Below are positions 25,043-34,112 of a stretch of DNA of 64,000 nucleotides, one piece after another. The first letter of the stretch is position 1. Each line of letters starts with the position of its first letter. The notes beneath the pieces were generated by a model that saw only the letters and a list, made by a program, of their open reading frames with translations, ran no database searches and was not told the origin of the DNA. This DNA comes from [Eubacterium] eligens ATCC 27750 (lineage in GTDB: Bacteria > Bacillota > Clostridia > Lachnospirales > Lachnospiraceae), in NCBI RefSeq assembly GCF_000146185.1, contig NC_012778.1:206001-270000 (forward strand), in the 5' to 3' direction. A program made the position numbers and the translations under genes.

Positions 25043-26218
25043 ATGATAAAAGATGGATTTTTATACCTTGCGGCGCTTATATTTGCAGCTGCAGTATTAG
25101 TAAATCTACCCAAGATTTTTAAAGGAAAAAAGGCGCAGGTGTTCTTTAATTTTGCACCGCCGATTGTACTTATATATCTGGGGCTTATGCTCCTTTGCAC
25201 AATGAAAGTGTGGGATCTTAGTGCAACAAGCGCTGTGTACAAATCAGTCAAGAACCCAATATTATATGCGATGCTTTTCATAATGCTGCTTCGCTGTGAT
25301 TTGAAGAAAATCATCAAGCTTGGACCTAAAATGCTTATCGGTTTCTTCGCAGCAACATTGTCAATCGGACTTGGATTCTTCGTTTCTTATGCGATATTCC
25401 ACCAGCTCTTAGGCGCAGGTTCATGGAAAGCGCTCGGCGCGCTGTGCGGAAGCTGGATGGGCGGCGGCGGCAATATGCTCGCAATCCAGGCAGCACTTGA
25501 TGTTGACGAAGCAACAATGGCTTACGCCCTTGTTATGGATTCAATCTGCGCGACACTTTATGTAATGTTCCTTCTGTGGGCAATCGGAAATCACGAGAAG
25601 TTCAACAAATGGACAAAGGCAGACACAAGCATAATCGACGGCGTTGGCGCTGCACTCGAAGAGGAAGCAAAAGCCAACACAAAGCCGCTTGTATGGCAGA
25701 ACATCATTCTTCTGCTCGGTTCAGGACTCCTAGTATCTGCAGTTTCAATGGAGCTTGGCAGCATGATTAATGCACATTTATCATTCTTTGACAGCACAAC
25801 ATGGACAGTGCTTATCGTATCAGTGCTTGGTATCGTATTCGCCCTGACACCATTTGGCAAGATTAAGGGAACTGAGGAGATTTCAAATGTAATGCTTTAT
25901 ATAGTCATTGCCTTAATCGCTTCAAGAGCAGACCTCGGAGCAGTTGGCAATGCCCCAATATGGCTTCTCGCAGGATTCGTAATCCTCCTTATCCATGTGG
26001 CAATAATGATTGCACTTGCGAAGATATTGAAACTCGACATCTTCACATGCTGCGTTGCTTCCCTCGCCAACATCGGCGGAACAGCAACAGCACCGGTTCT
26101 CGCCGGCGCATACTCAAATGCCCTCGTACCAGTTGGTATCATGATGGCGCTGCTCGGCTATGTCGTCGGAACCGGCGGCGGCCTGGTTGTGGCTAATCTG
26201 ATGAGTATATTTGGGTAG
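25043..26218 (+). CDS. DUF819 family membrane protein
   Basis: This 391-residue protein has about ten hydrophobic helices. Gly-rich segments GSWMGGGGNMLAIQ and ANIGGTATAPVLAGAYS occur at equivalent places in the two halves, as in DUF819 (YjcL-like) proteins, which resemble ion-coupled carriers. ATG 25043 follows AAGGAG; an in-frame ATG at 25010 has no ribosome site. It follows the dipeptidase gene and precedes a strong terminator. The substrate is unknown. Confidence 0.88.
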   Translation: MIKDGFLYLAALIFAAAVLVNLPKIFKGKKAQVFFNFAPPIVLIYLGLMLLCTMKVWDLSATSAVYKSVKNPILYAMLFIMLLRCDLKKIIKLGPKMLIGFFAATLSIGLGFFVSYAIFHQLLGAGSWKALGALCGSWMGGGGNMLAIQAALDVDEATMAYALVMDSICATLYVMFLLWAIGNHEKFNKWTKADTSIIDGVGAALEEEAKANTKPLVWQNIILLLGSGLLVSAVSMELGSMINAHLSFFDSTTWTVLIVSVLGIVFALTPFGKIKGTEEISNVMLYIVIALIASRADLGAVGNAPIWLLAGFVILLIHVAIMIALAKILKLDIFTCCVASLANIGGTATAPVLAGAYSNALVPVGIMMALLGYVVGTGGGLVVANLMSIFG

Positions 26219-26247
26219 AGTTTAATGGAATAATTGATGGAATGGAT

Positions 26248-26290
26248 AGCACTTCGGCAGTAGATTGGTACTGCCGGGGTGCTGTTTTTT
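26248..26290 (+). terminator. Terminator of the PepD/DUF819 transcript
   Basis: AGCACTTCGGCAGTA pairs with TACTGCCGGGGTGCT and is followed by a T-run, a strong 15-bp stem. Confidence 0.9.
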
Positions 26291-26311
26291 ATATGGGATA
26301 GAATGGGGAAA

Positions 26312-26376
26312 ATAAAAAAGAAACGAGCTACCCGCTTGAGCAGTAATGCTGTACACGACAAAAAACTCATTTCTTA
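26312..26376 (-). ncRNA. Candidate small RNA
   Basis: A minus-strand promoter TTGACT-17 bp-TAATAT (26411 to 26383) has no gene behind it. It would produce an RNA of about 65 nt whose ends pair (AAGAAATGAG with CTCGTTTCTT) and which stops at a T-run. Inside is a small AGCA-TTAC-TGCT hairpin. No reading frame of note is present. The sequence matches no RNA family I can name. Confidence 0.4.
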
Positions 26377-26543
26377 GTTAGTATATTATAAAATATGTGT
26401 GAGATAGTCAAGCGGAGAAAAATATATGGTTGTGGAGCAGATTAAATAAATTGTAATAGGCGAGATATTTTTATTACTTTCGACAAAATACGACAAAACA
26501 TATGTTATAGCAAGTATATACTATTAGTATGGAGGATAGGACA

Positions 26544-26921
26544 ATGATGTATTTTGAAAAAGATTTAGTAAATAAGGCAATTGAGTTAATAGATGGGAAA
26601 AGTAAAAGTGATGAATTGAAGGCATTTACAGATGTGAATGACATTAATAATATGATTAGAAATCTGCAAATAAATAGAGATTATCAGTGTTATGCTATTA
26701 AATTAAATCAAAGATTGAGAGAAGAGTATCCAAGTATAGAAAAGTTGCTGAATTTGGGAAGAAGTATGGTTAATAATAGTGTGGGTAACAATACAATATA
26801 TGATGTTGTTTCTGCAATTATAGCTGACTTGAATGCAGATAAATATGGAATATATGCGGATGTGCTTCTTAAACATGAGGTTATAAATGATATGAAGAAG
26901 TTTATAGAGAAGGTGGATTAA
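26544..26921 (+). CDS. Hypothetical protein
   Basis: This 125-residue helical protein starts at ATG 26544, eight bases after GGAGG. It has no cysteine, signal or membrane segment and I do not recognise a domain. Codons are very AT-rich compared with the hydrogenase and PepD genes, and it is the first gene of the accessory island. A role with the DUF2971 gene 100 bp downstream is possible but unproven. Confidence 0.55.
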   Translation: MMYFEKDLVNKAIELIDGKSKSDELKAFTDVNDINNMIRNLQINRDYQCYAIKLNQRLREEYPSIEKLLNLGRSMVNNSVGNNTIYDVVSAIIADLNADKYGIYADVLLKHEVINDMKKFIEKVD

Positions 26922-27024
26922 TGTAAAAATGACTCTGGAATAGTCGATTATAATTCTTTATAATTAGTTTAAAGTACATTTTAAATAGATGATGAGGATT
27001 TTCATATCTAAGAGAAAGGATTAC

Positions 27025-28311
27025 ATGGATATATTTGAAGAAAAAAGACAATTAATTGAAAAGTTTGCATGTCAGAAAGAATACACTTTAGAATCGAAGA
27101 TGGAGTTAAAACAACTTTTATTAAAGGACACTAATGGAGGGAAATTATATAAATACAGGTCGTTTGATAAAGATGGATATTCTCTTAAAAATCTTGAAGA
27201 AGGAACTTTACATTGTTCTTTGGTGGAAGCTTTTAATGATCCGTTTGATAGTAAATTTGGGTATTCATTTGAAGCTCTGTACAAAGAAATGAGTAGGGAC
27301 TATGAAAAAGAAATAAGTGAAAAGATGTATATATTTGAACAGGCTATATATGTACTTAAAAGGGATAAAGAAATTGAAGATTTTAATAAAGAAGAACAAA
27401 GAAAAATTAATAAGTTATTGCAAAATAGAAAAATTATAGATTTTTGGGAAGCATTTAAAAAAGAAAATGCTGATAAAGATAAAATTAGTTTGGAAGATAA
27501 CAAAAATAATATTATACAATTAATAATGATTGCTTTATTAGATGGAGACTCAAAACAATATAATGGAGTTGATGAAGGACTTTTAAAATTAATATTGATT
27601 AATATGAATGAACAATCGATGGATATGCTTGCAAATGAAGATTTTAACATGAATGAGTTTGCCATAGCAAATGGAATTACAAAGGATGTAGATGAAATAA
27701 GTTTAATCTCAGAAGTATGGAAGAAACTTTGCCCACAATTCAAAAATATACTAGAAAAAGTATTGGAAATTTTTGGCGATAAATGTGGTGAGATTGATAG
27801 ATATATAAATGAATTATATTTAGTTGGATGTTTATCAAGTGATTTTAAGAATAGACTCATGTGGTCACATTATGCAGATTGTCACAAGGGATTCTGTATT
27901 GAGTATGATTTTAGTGCTTTAGAAAAAATACAAAATGATCAATATCTTTTGCCAGTGCTGTATGATAATAAAAGACCATTGTTTCCATGGAGTATTGCAT
28001 TTGATCAATCTGAAAGTAGCATAAAAGAGGCTCAGAAAAAAATTTTATTAAGTTTGTTAACTAAAGATAATGTTTGGAGTTATGAAAAAGAATGGAGAAT
28101 ATTTATTAGAAAACAAAGAAGTTCTGAATTAATAATGCCTCCAATAACATGTATTTATTTGGGAGCATGTATTGATAATGAAAGTAAAAATGCAATTATT
28201 AATATTGCTAATAAGCGTAATATTCCAGTGAAACAAATGCAATTAGATAGAGTAACATATGATTTGCATGCTGAGGATATTACTAATAAATATAATACCG
28301 TAATATTTTGA
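27025..28311 (+). CDS. DUF2971 domain protein
   Basis: This 428-residue protein has the two marks of DUF2971: an early LYKYRSF...EEGTLHCSLVEAFNDPFD region (about residues 40-75) and the central RLMWSHYADCHKGFCIEYD (about 276-294), with EKEWRIF further on. The segment between them is a long helical insert. DUF2971 proteins have no known activity but often lie in mobile or defence-rich DNA. ATG 27025 after AAAGGA is preferred to the in-frame ATGs at 26989. The gene is AT-rich. Confidence 0.8.
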   Translation: MDIFEEKRQLIEKFACQKEYTLESKMELKQLLLKDTNGGKLYKYRSFDKDGYSLKNLEEGTLHCSLVEAFNDPFDSKFGYSFEALYKEMSRDYEKEISEKMYIFEQAIYVLKRDKEIEDFNKEEQRKINKLLQNRKIIDFWEAFKKENADKDKISLEDNKNNIIQLIMIALLDGDSKQYNGVDEGLLKLILINMNEQSMDMLANEDFNMNEFAIANGITKDVDEISLISEVWKKLCPQFKNILEKVLEIFGDKCGEIDRYINELYLVGCLSSDFKNRLMWSHYADCHKGFCIEYDFSALEKIQNDQYLLPVLYDNKRPLFPWSIAFDQSESSIKEAQKKILLSLLTKDNVWSYEKEWRIFIRKQRSSELIMPPITCIYLGACIDNESKNAIINIANKRNIPVKQMQLDRVTYDLHAEDITNKYNTVIF

Positions 28312-28455
28312 GTAACTGAATTAGGTATTAGTGTTTCTGAATTTATAACATTAGTAAAAGAAGATTCATAAATTTAAAATTGAGGAGTTAAATAAAGATA
28401 AACCATAATGAACAAAGCAACCATTTGAGTAGGAACAACTGAGGTGTGTTTTCAC

Positions 28456-28548
28456 ATGATTATGACATATAAGAATGTCGAAGAATTAAGTAAAGGTGCG
28501 GATATTTGTGAGTTTAGTGTAAATTATATTGATTTTATTAAATTGTAA
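28456..28548 (+). CDS. 30-residue frame, possible gene remnant
   Basis: A 30-codon frame (MIMTYKNVEELSKGADICEF and more) follows GAGGTG. Just upstream, a stopless run reading ELGISVSEFITLVKEDS ends near 28370 without a start. Both look like pieces of small genes. The 28312-28600 gap otherwise holds only AT-rich DNA. Confidence 0.2.
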   Translation: MIMTYKNVEELSKGADICEFSVNYIDFIKL

Positions 28549-28600
28549 AGTTAAATTAGAACTTCAACATGATTGAATTAGGATAGACCAGGAGGTGTAA

Positions 28601-29503
28601 ATGAATAGGCATAAACATATTTTTAGTTTTATTTTTACTGTAGTATCAGTCCCTTTAGTGCTTGCAGTACAGGAGTTATGTTCTGATATACAATATTCTT
28701 TAAAGAACTATTTGATAATACTATTGATTATATCGATTGCTGGAATTTCAGCTTGGATTGAGTATGGTCAATATAAATCAGAGAAAGAAATTGAGGAAAA
28801 AGAAAAAGTTGAAAAACAAAATGAGAGAGCTAAAATGGTACTATCTCAAATAGTCCAATTGATTGATAGAAAAGCAGGAAATATTCGTGACAATACATAT
28901 GAATTAGTAATTACAACTAAAGAGTGGCCATATTTTTATGGTGCTCATAAGTATTTGCATGAAGTATGTGAAAATTTAAAATTTACTGTTGCGAAGATAA
29001 TTAAGGCTGAAAATGATTATGTAGATGTTTCACTTATATATAAATATTATGGAGAAGAGGAATGGAAATGGCTCGCTGGGAAATCAGGAGTTAGTGGTGC
29101 AGTAAATTTAAATGAATTTATAAATGATTCTGAAACGTTATATAACTACATATTATCACATAAAGATGAATCACCAATATTTTGTAATGATAAATCAAAA
29201 AGTAAAATATATAAATGGGGCAGAAGAGATAACCTTTTTGGTGGAAAGGGATCGTTTTATGTAATGCCGATAACATTTTCTAATAATCAAGAAGCTTTAG
29301 TTGAAGCGGTTTTATTGATTTCTACATATGGAGTTAATTTTATAGCTTTAAATTCAACTAAAGAAGAAGAAAATGAATTTAGAAGGATATTAGCTTATGA
29401 AGTTGTTCCTTACTATGTGTCTATAATTCAATCAGAATTAGGTGCTTTGTACATGCGGCATAATATAGACAGGATAAAAAGAGTTTTATTAGAGGACAAG
29501 TGA
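28601..29503 (+). CDS. Membrane-anchored hypothetical protein, GAF-like
   Basis: This 300-residue protein has two hydrophobic segments near the N-terminus (residues 8-24 and 37-52), then a charged coiled coil (55-80) and a soluble domain of about 200 residues. The soluble domain (GGKGSFYVMPITFS near 205, LLISTYGVNFIAL near 240) resembles a GAF-type sensor fold, but without a clear ligand motif. It lies in the AT-rich island next to an FRG gene. I did not assign a family. A sensor in a defence or stress system is a guess. Confidence 0.55.
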   Translation: MNRHKHIFSFIFTVVSVPLVLAVQELCSDIQYSLKNYLIILLIISIAGISAWIEYGQYKSEKEIEEKEKVEKQNERAKMVLSQIVQLIDRKAGNIRDNTYELVITTKEWPYFYGAHKYLHEVCENLKFTVAKIIKAENDYVDVSLIYKYYGEEEWKWLAGKSGVSGAVNLNEFINDSETLYNYILSHKDESPIFCNDKSKSKIYKWGRRDNLFGGKGSFYVMPITFSNNQEALVEAVLLISTYGVNFIALNSTKEEENEFRRILAYEVVPYYVSIIQSELGALYMRHNIDRIKRVLLEDK

Positions 29504-29736
29504 TATCTAAATAAAATTATTATCCCGTGGCATAGAGACATAATTTAGAAGTAAAAAAGCCGGAAATTTTTGTTATAAATGTCAAAAGATTTACGAAAAG
29601 AGTTGCACCTAAGAGCATAGATGAGATTGTATGATGAGAACCTTATTGCTGTAATTTGTGGAAAGAGTGGTATTTCATTAAAATGGAAAGCAAAGATTGT
29701 ACAAGATAATCTGAAACTAAAATTTAAGGAGGAAAT

Positions 29737-30597
29737 ATGTTATATAAAATCCAAAATTTTGAGAATAAAACACCATCAGACATTTCTTATGAGGAAATAG
29801 AACTTGCATGTGGTAAAAAGATAAAAGTATATGATATTGAAATGGTTCATGATTTGACACAGTTTATAGGGTTTGGCAAATATATGAATAATCAAAAATG
29901 TAATGTATATTTACGGGGGCAAAATGATTTATATAATGGCAAACTGATACCATCTTTGTATAGAGGACGTACAAATCTAGAGAGTATAACTAAAAAATAC
30001 AATAAGAGGATGAACAAATTGAAAGTCGATATAGATTCCTTTAGCCAATATGATAGATGTGTATTGGAACCTTTATTGCAGCATTATGGTGTAAAGACCA
30101 CATATTTAGATCTTGTTGATAATGTCTGGGTGGCATTGTGGTTTGCTCTTCATCAAACCAAAAGTGAATCGATTAATTCACATGAATATGTATATTATTC
30201 TAGTAATACAAATAAGTATTCGTATATTATACTAGTTGCAACAGATGCAATAAATGTATCTGATAAAAATGGGGTTTATGAAGGTGAAACAACGCGATTG
30301 GTCGATTTAAGAAAGGCATTGCCATCATATTTTTTACGACCACATGCTCAACATGCATATATGTTGAAGAAAAAGGGTGAAATTGAAAGTGACTATTCAG
30401 ACTTAATAATAGGTATTGCCAAAATCCCAACAGAATTAGGTTTTAAATGGATAGGTACAAGTGAATTCCTAACAGTTAGTTCGCTGTTTCCTGCTGCATA
30501 TTTCGATTCTGGGTACAAAATTCTTTTGAAAAAGTATCCAGAAGAAGAGCAAGGGATAATTAATCAATATGGGTCAATTCAAATATTGACCGACTAA
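29737..30597 (+). CDS. FRG domain protein
   Basis: This 286-residue protein contains the FRG signature: RGQNDLYNGKLIPSLYRG (about residues 67-84), then LLQHYGVKTTYLDLVDNVWV (about 111-130) and the aromatic WFALHQT. The start follows AAGGAGG. FRG domains are found widely in phage, plasmid and defence contexts. Their activity is not settled. The neighbouring GAF-like membrane gene, 233 bp upstream, and the DUF2971 gene support a mobile-defence setting. Confidence 0.85.
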   Translation: MLYKIQNFENKTPSDISYEEIELACGKKIKVYDIEMVHDLTQFIGFGKYMNNQKCNVYLRGQNDLYNGKLIPSLYRGRTNLESITKKYNKRMNKLKVDIDSFSQYDRCVLEPLLQHYGVKTTYLDLVDNVWVALWFALHQTKSESINSHEYVYYSSNTNKYSYIILVATDAINVSDKNGVYEGETTRLVDLRKALPSYFLRPHAQHAYMLKKKGEIESDYSDLIIGIAKIPTELGFKWIGTSEFLTVSSLFPAAYFDSGYKILLKKYPEEEQGIINQYGSIQILTD

Positions 30598-31030
30598 TTG
30601 AAATTCAAATTCTTTCATTGAGGTTGTGGATACAGAAAGCGTATGATTAACGGAGTTATTTACCATCTTAGGTAAATGGTATAAAATGTGAGTAGCTTTC
30701 AGGATGGCGGTGTCTACTACATCATAATCAGAGAAATGATTTTCTTGTTTTCAATGACGAAGTCAGTAAGCTTATGTGGGTTCATATTTATCAGTGTTTC
30801 TGCAAAATCACATTATTGGATTTGTTGCTAACATCAATATCAACATAAAGAGTGCTCACAGTAATCGCTATCTTTGTAAATGAAAGGGATTAATTAGCTT
30901 GATAAAATACATAATCATGTACTTAAGTAAGTAGCCAGCTGGTTTGGAGCTGACTTTCATGTCAGGGGAATAAACTTTTGATGAAGTAACCATTACTTGT
31001 ACAACAGAAGGTACAAGAACTATTACCTAA
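30598..31030. other. Gene-poor degraded stretch
   Basis: No convincing gene is seen. A palindrome ATTTACC-ATCTTA-GGTAAAT at 30658-30677 resembles the HigA-type operators at 31552 and 31607 but has a 6-bp rather than 5-bp centre. The rest looks like decayed coding DNA. Confidence 0.4.
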
Positions 31031-31450
31031 TTGACACTGAGACAATTATGTTATAAATTTAACCAAGCTTATTGGAAAAATCAACAGGATATTGCATTTA
31101 GTGAGATACCTTTTTGCCGGAGTCTTCCTAATCTGCATTGTATGCAGATATTAGACCATTTGCTTGAGAAGGAAGGAGTTACGCTGGATTGTGTGCACAC
31201 ATTAGGTCATTTTGACCTGCATCAGCAGACGGCACAGGAGAATCTGGCGACATGTTTCAGCTTGTTTATGTATCTGCCACATTTGCACGAATTGAACTTA
31301 TATAATGACAATAAGCTGCTGGTGTTTCCTATAAAAGATTTGACTGAAACCAATCCGGTATACATATTTATGAATAAGGATAATGCGTATGTTGAAGGAA
31401 CTGATGGATTAAAGAATTTGTTGAAAAATGAAGTGGAAAATTATGTTTAG
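31031..31450 (+). pseudogene. Possible C-terminal fragment of a regulator
   Basis: A 139-codon frame with only a TTG at its beginning and no ribosome site is followed by a strong terminator. The end (LLVFPIKDLTETNPVYIFMN) is loosely like the tail of a LysR effector domain. The lack of a start and the degraded upstream DNA suggest the 3' part of an older gene. The family assignment is weak. Confidence 0.3.
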
Positions 31451-31481
31451 ATAATTTAGATTTTCGTATACAATAATTATG

Positions 31482-31540
31482 CCCTGATTGATGAATCTAT
31501 AGATTATAGAATATTTATAGATTCATCAATCAGGGTTTTT
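31482..31540 (+). terminator. Strong 20-bp hairpin terminator
   Basis: CCCTGATTGATGAATCTATA and its exact complement (31516-31535) enclose a 14-nt loop and are followed by TTTTT. It insulates the HigBA promoter from upstream DNA. Confidence 0.9.
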
Positions 31541-31551
31541 ATTTTGTTGAT

Positions 31552-31629
31552 AATTTACCTGCGAGGTAAATTATTGATTGACATGAGAGTTGACAGATGT
31601 TAATATAAATTTACCACAAAGGTAAATTT
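31552..31629 (+). promoter_or_regulatory. HigBA-type promoter flanked by two operators
   Basis: A promoter TTGACA (31578-31583), 17 bp, TAATAT (31601-31606) lies between two palindromes: AATTTACC-TGCGA-GGTAAATT (31552-31572) and AAATTTACC-ACAAA-GGTAAATTT (31607-31629). The second overlaps the expected start of transcription. This is the classic layout for autorepression by a HigA-type antitoxin. Confidence 0.75.
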
Positions 31630-31647
31630 GTATTAAGAGGTGGTTCA

Positions 31648-31752
31648 TTGGATATTACATACAAAGACAAGAAAATTAAGAATATTTGTATGGATGCTAA
31701 AGCTGCCGATAGAACCTATGGAAATAGTGGATTATCATTAGTTGGAATATGA
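31648..31752 (+). pseudogene. HigB toxin, N-terminal remnant
   Basis: A TTG start behind AAGAGGTGG encodes 34 residues. The first 25 (DITYKDKKIKNICMDAKAAD and then RTYG) match the opening of HigB/RelE-type toxins that precede HigA. About 60 residues, including the RNase core, are missing and the tail reads SLVGI before a stop. The toxin is therefore probably inactive while its antitoxin gene remains intact. Confidence 0.65.
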
Positions 31753-31767
31753 ATAGGAGGTAGCAAA

Positions 31768-32820
31768 ATGGTGAGAAGTCGCAGTATAATTGCAACGCCA
31801 CCAGGAGCAACAATAAAAGAACAGCTTAACGACAGGGGGATGAGTCAGAAAGAGTTTGCTGTAAGAATTGATATGACAGAGAAACATGTCAGCAAACTCA
31901 TTAATGGAGAGGTTCAGTTGACACCTGAGGTGGCTGTTAGATTGGAAATAGTGCTTGGCGTGCCAGCAAGGTTTTGGAATAATTTGGAGGCAATATATAG
32001 AGAAAAACTTATAAAGATTGCAGCGGAAAAGGCTATGGATGCGGATGAGAATTTGGCTAGACAATTTCCATATAGTGAGATGGCTAAGTTAGGCTGGATA
32101 CCACAAACAAGGAATTCTAAGGAAAAAGTTATTAATCTTAGAAAGTATTTTGAAGTGGTTAGTTTATCATTGTTAGAGAATACACAGATTACAAGAATTG
32201 CATGCAGAAGACTTGCAGTGACAGATAAGAGTGATTTGGCTTTGCTAGCATGGACACAGGAAGCTAAAATTCAGGCACGTGGCATAGAAACGAAACCAAT
32301 TAATATTAAGGGTCTTATAAGTGTTATGCCAGATATAAGAAAGATGACTTTAAAAAAACCAAAAGATTTTTGCTTTGAGCTTAAATCATTGCTTGCAGAA
32401 AATGGAGTTGCATTGGTATTTTTACCACATTTGAAAGGTTCATTTTTACAAGGCGCTACATTTATAGATGGGAATAAGATTGTTGTTGGATTAACAGCAA
32501 GAGGCAAGGATGCAGATAAATTCTGGTTTAGTCTGTTCCATGAACTTGGACATATTATTCTTGGGCATGTGGGGAAAAATGGTGGAACAACAGAACAGGA
32601 TGAACAGGATGCAGATGTATGGTCAAGAGATGAATTGATTCCATTAGAGACATTTAAAATGTTTAAAGAAGAACAGAATTTTTCGGTTGCAAGTGTAAAA
32701 AGATTTGCAAAAGAGAATAGAATTGCTCCGGGAATTGTTGTTGGACGATTACAGAATGAAGGCTGTATTGAGTACAATATGTTAAATGAATTGAAGGAAC
32801 ATTATGTAATTACTGTATAA
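31768..32820 (+). CDS. HigA-type antitoxin fused to an ImmA/IrrE metallopeptidase
   Basis: This 350-residue protein starts after AGGAGG. Residues 15-75 form an XRE/HigA helix-turn-helix (MSQKEFAVRIDMTEKHVSKL, then INGEVQLTPEVAVRLE). The C-terminal half is an ImmA/IrrE (M78) domain with the zinc motif HELGH at residues 258-262. Such proteins bind DNA and can be cleaved or can cleave partners. The palindromes upstream are its likely binding sites. With the adjacent HigB reduced to a fragment, it may now act as a free regulator or as an anti-addiction antitoxin. Confidence 0.88.
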   Translation: MVRSRSIIATPPGATIKEQLNDRGMSQKEFAVRIDMTEKHVSKLINGEVQLTPEVAVRLEIVLGVPARFWNNLEAIYREKLIKIAAEKAMDADENLARQFPYSEMAKLGWIPQTRNSKEKVINLRKYFEVVSLSLLENTQITRIACRRLAVTDKSDLALLAWTQEAKIQARGIETKPINIKGLISVMPDIRKMTLKKPKDFCFELKSLLAENGVALVFLPHLKGSFLQGATFIDGNKIVVGLTARGKDADKFWFSLFHELGHIILGHVGKNGGTTEQDEQDADVWSRDELIPLETFKMFKEEQNFSVASVKRFAKENRIAPGIVVGRLQNEGCIEYNMLNELKEHYVITV

Positions 32821-32843
32821 GAATTTACATAAGGAGGATTTTC

Positions 32844-33383
32844 ATGAGCAATATTATTGTTTTGTCAGGCAGCCCGCGTAAGGGTGGCAATACTGACCTG
32901 TTGGTTGACGCATTTGTTAAAGGTGCGGAAAAGAGTAATAATGTAGAAGTCGTTTCTGTGGCGTATTATAAGGTCAACCCATGCATTGGCTGCAATTCGT
33001 GTTTTGACAGGGCGGGGCATGAATGTTTTCAGCAGGACGACATGCAGATAGTTTATGATAAGTTAAAATGTGCTGATGTGATTGTCGTTGCCTCGCCAGT
33101 GTATTTTTATGGAGTGAGCGCGCAGCTTAAAGCAATTATCGACAGGTTACATACTCCTATGAGAAATGATTTCAAAGTCAAGAAGCTGGCATTGATACTA
33201 GTGGGGGCAGCAGTTTTGCCAGAATTGTTTGATTCTATTAAGATACAGTATCAGCTTGTGCTTAATTTCTTCAAACTTGAAGATGCGGGAATGGTGCTGG
33301 TCAGAGGTGCTAAGGATAAAGGTGATGTCAGGAACACTGATGGGCTGGATGAGGCTTATCGGCTGGGATTGGCGATGGAGTGA
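32844..33383 (+). CDS. Flavodoxin-like NAD(P)H-dependent FMN reductase
   Basis: This 179-residue protein has the phosphate-binding loop LSGSPRKGGNTDLL (residues 6-19), the cysteine region CIGCNSCFDRAGHECFQQDD and the flavin loop SPVYFYGVSAQLKAIIDR. It belongs to the flavodoxin-fold iron-sulfur flavoprotein-like group. The C-terminus looks shorter than in usual 190-205-residue relatives. The gene starts 23 bp after HigA with AAGGAGG. A 38-bp piece of its 3' region recurs at 33999-34036 inside the next XRE gene, and its very end recurs at 35309, marking an older duplication. Confidence 0.85.
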   Translation: MSNIIVLSGSPRKGGNTDLLVDAFVKGAEKSNNVEVVSVAYYKVNPCIGCNSCFDRAGHECFQQDDMQIVYDKLKCADVIVVASPVYFYGVSAQLKAIIDRLHTPMRNDFKVKKLALILVGAAVLPELFDSIKIQYQLVLNFFKLEDAGMVLVRGAKDKGDVRNTDGLDEAYRLGLAME

Positions 33384-33427
33384 TGAAATAATAAATTAAA
33401 GGTAACATTATTATGTATGGAGGGGAT

Positions 33428-33514
33428 ATGTTTCCAATAATTGATAAAAGAGAAACCGGGATTAATATAAGAAAAATCATGGATTGTCAGGACTGACGGC
33501 AAAAGATGTTCAGC
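33428..33514 (+). pseudogene. XRE regulator N-terminal remnant
   Basis: After GGAGGGG, the frame MFPIIDKRETGINIRKIMD matches the beginning of a common small clostridial XRE regulator. One base is then lost, and the continuation GLTAKDVQ is read in another frame before the match ends. The remainder of the gene is absent. Confidence 0.55.
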
Positions 33515-33561
33515 AATAATAAGATTGAATGAATTACAAACTCAATGACAAATATTAAATA

Positions 33562-33607
33562 CACCGTTAGAATATTAGTAGGAATAGTATTCTAATGGTG
33601 CATTTTT
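33562..33607 (+). terminator. Terminator-like hairpin
   Basis: CACCGTTAGAATA pairs with TATTCTAATGGTG (one mismatch) and is followed by TTTTT. It lies between the XRE remnant and the next small genes. Confidence 0.7.
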
Positions 33608-33670
33608 GTTTGGTGGATATATATTTAGAAAAGTGGTTTGGTATGATTACATTAAATGGATAATTGACGA

Positions 33671-33778
33671 ATGGGTTTTATTAAAAAGACACAGAAAACT
33701 CCAAAAGAAGAGATACAGATTGCAAAGGATAGACGAAAGGATTTCATAGAAAGGGTGATGAGGGATGAGAACATTTGA
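33671..33778 (+). CDS. Short basic frame before the XRE gene
   Basis: A 35-codon, Lys/Glu-rich frame (MGFIKKTQKTPKEEIQIAKD and more) overlaps the XRE gene start by 14 bp in another frame. The ribosome site is weak. It may be the remnant of a toxin or a small partner of the regulator. No family was recognised. Confidence 0.25.
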   Translation: MGFIKKTQKTPKEEIQIAKDRRKDFIERVMRDENI

Positions 33779-34061
33779 TGATATGCTTTCTAAGCAATTA
33801 CAGGACGAAGAATTTAAAAAAGAATATGATGCAATTCAGCCAGAGATGGACGTTATAAGGGCTATTGTAGATGCTCGTACTTCTCAGAACATGACACAGA
33901 AGGAACTGGCTGAACGCACTGGTATTAATCAGGCAGATATCAGCAAGCTTGAGAATGGAACACGGAACCCTTCTGTTAATTTGCTTAAAAGGTTAGCGGA
34001 TGCGGAAATGGTGCTGGTCAGAGGCTCTAAGGATAATGTGAAGCCGACACAAAATGATTAG
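33765..34061 (+). CDS. XRE family regulator with a chimeric C-terminus
   Basis: This 98-residue protein looks like a HigA/RelB-type antitoxin: an N-terminal helix (FDDMLSKQLQDEEFKKEYD) and an XRE domain (NMTQKELAERTGINQADISK, residues 44-63). After LLKRLAD the expected tail is replaced by EMVLVRGSKDN, which is encoded by DNA nearly identical to the flavodoxin gene at 33282-33319 (35 of 38 bases). The fusion therefore arose by recombination. No intact RelE-type toxin precedes it. DNA binding could remain because the helix-turn-helix is whole. Confidence 0.8.
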   Translation: MRTFDDMLSKQLQDEEFKKEYDAIQPEMDVIRAIVDARTSQNMTQKELAERTGINQADISKLENGTRNPSVNLLKRLADAEMVLVRGSKDNVKPTQND

Positions 34062-34077
34062 GCAACGGTTGACTTCG

Positions 34078-34106
34078 TTGACATTGAATTTTGTGTATGA
34101 TAGTAT
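34078..34106 (+). promoter_or_regulatory. Promoter of the PBECR4-like gene leader
   Basis: TTGACA (34078-34083) and TAGTAT (34101-34106) are 17 bp apart, with TG before the -10. The transcript would have a leader of about 240 nt before the next gene. Confidence 0.6.
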
Positions 34107-34112
34107 AAGGAA

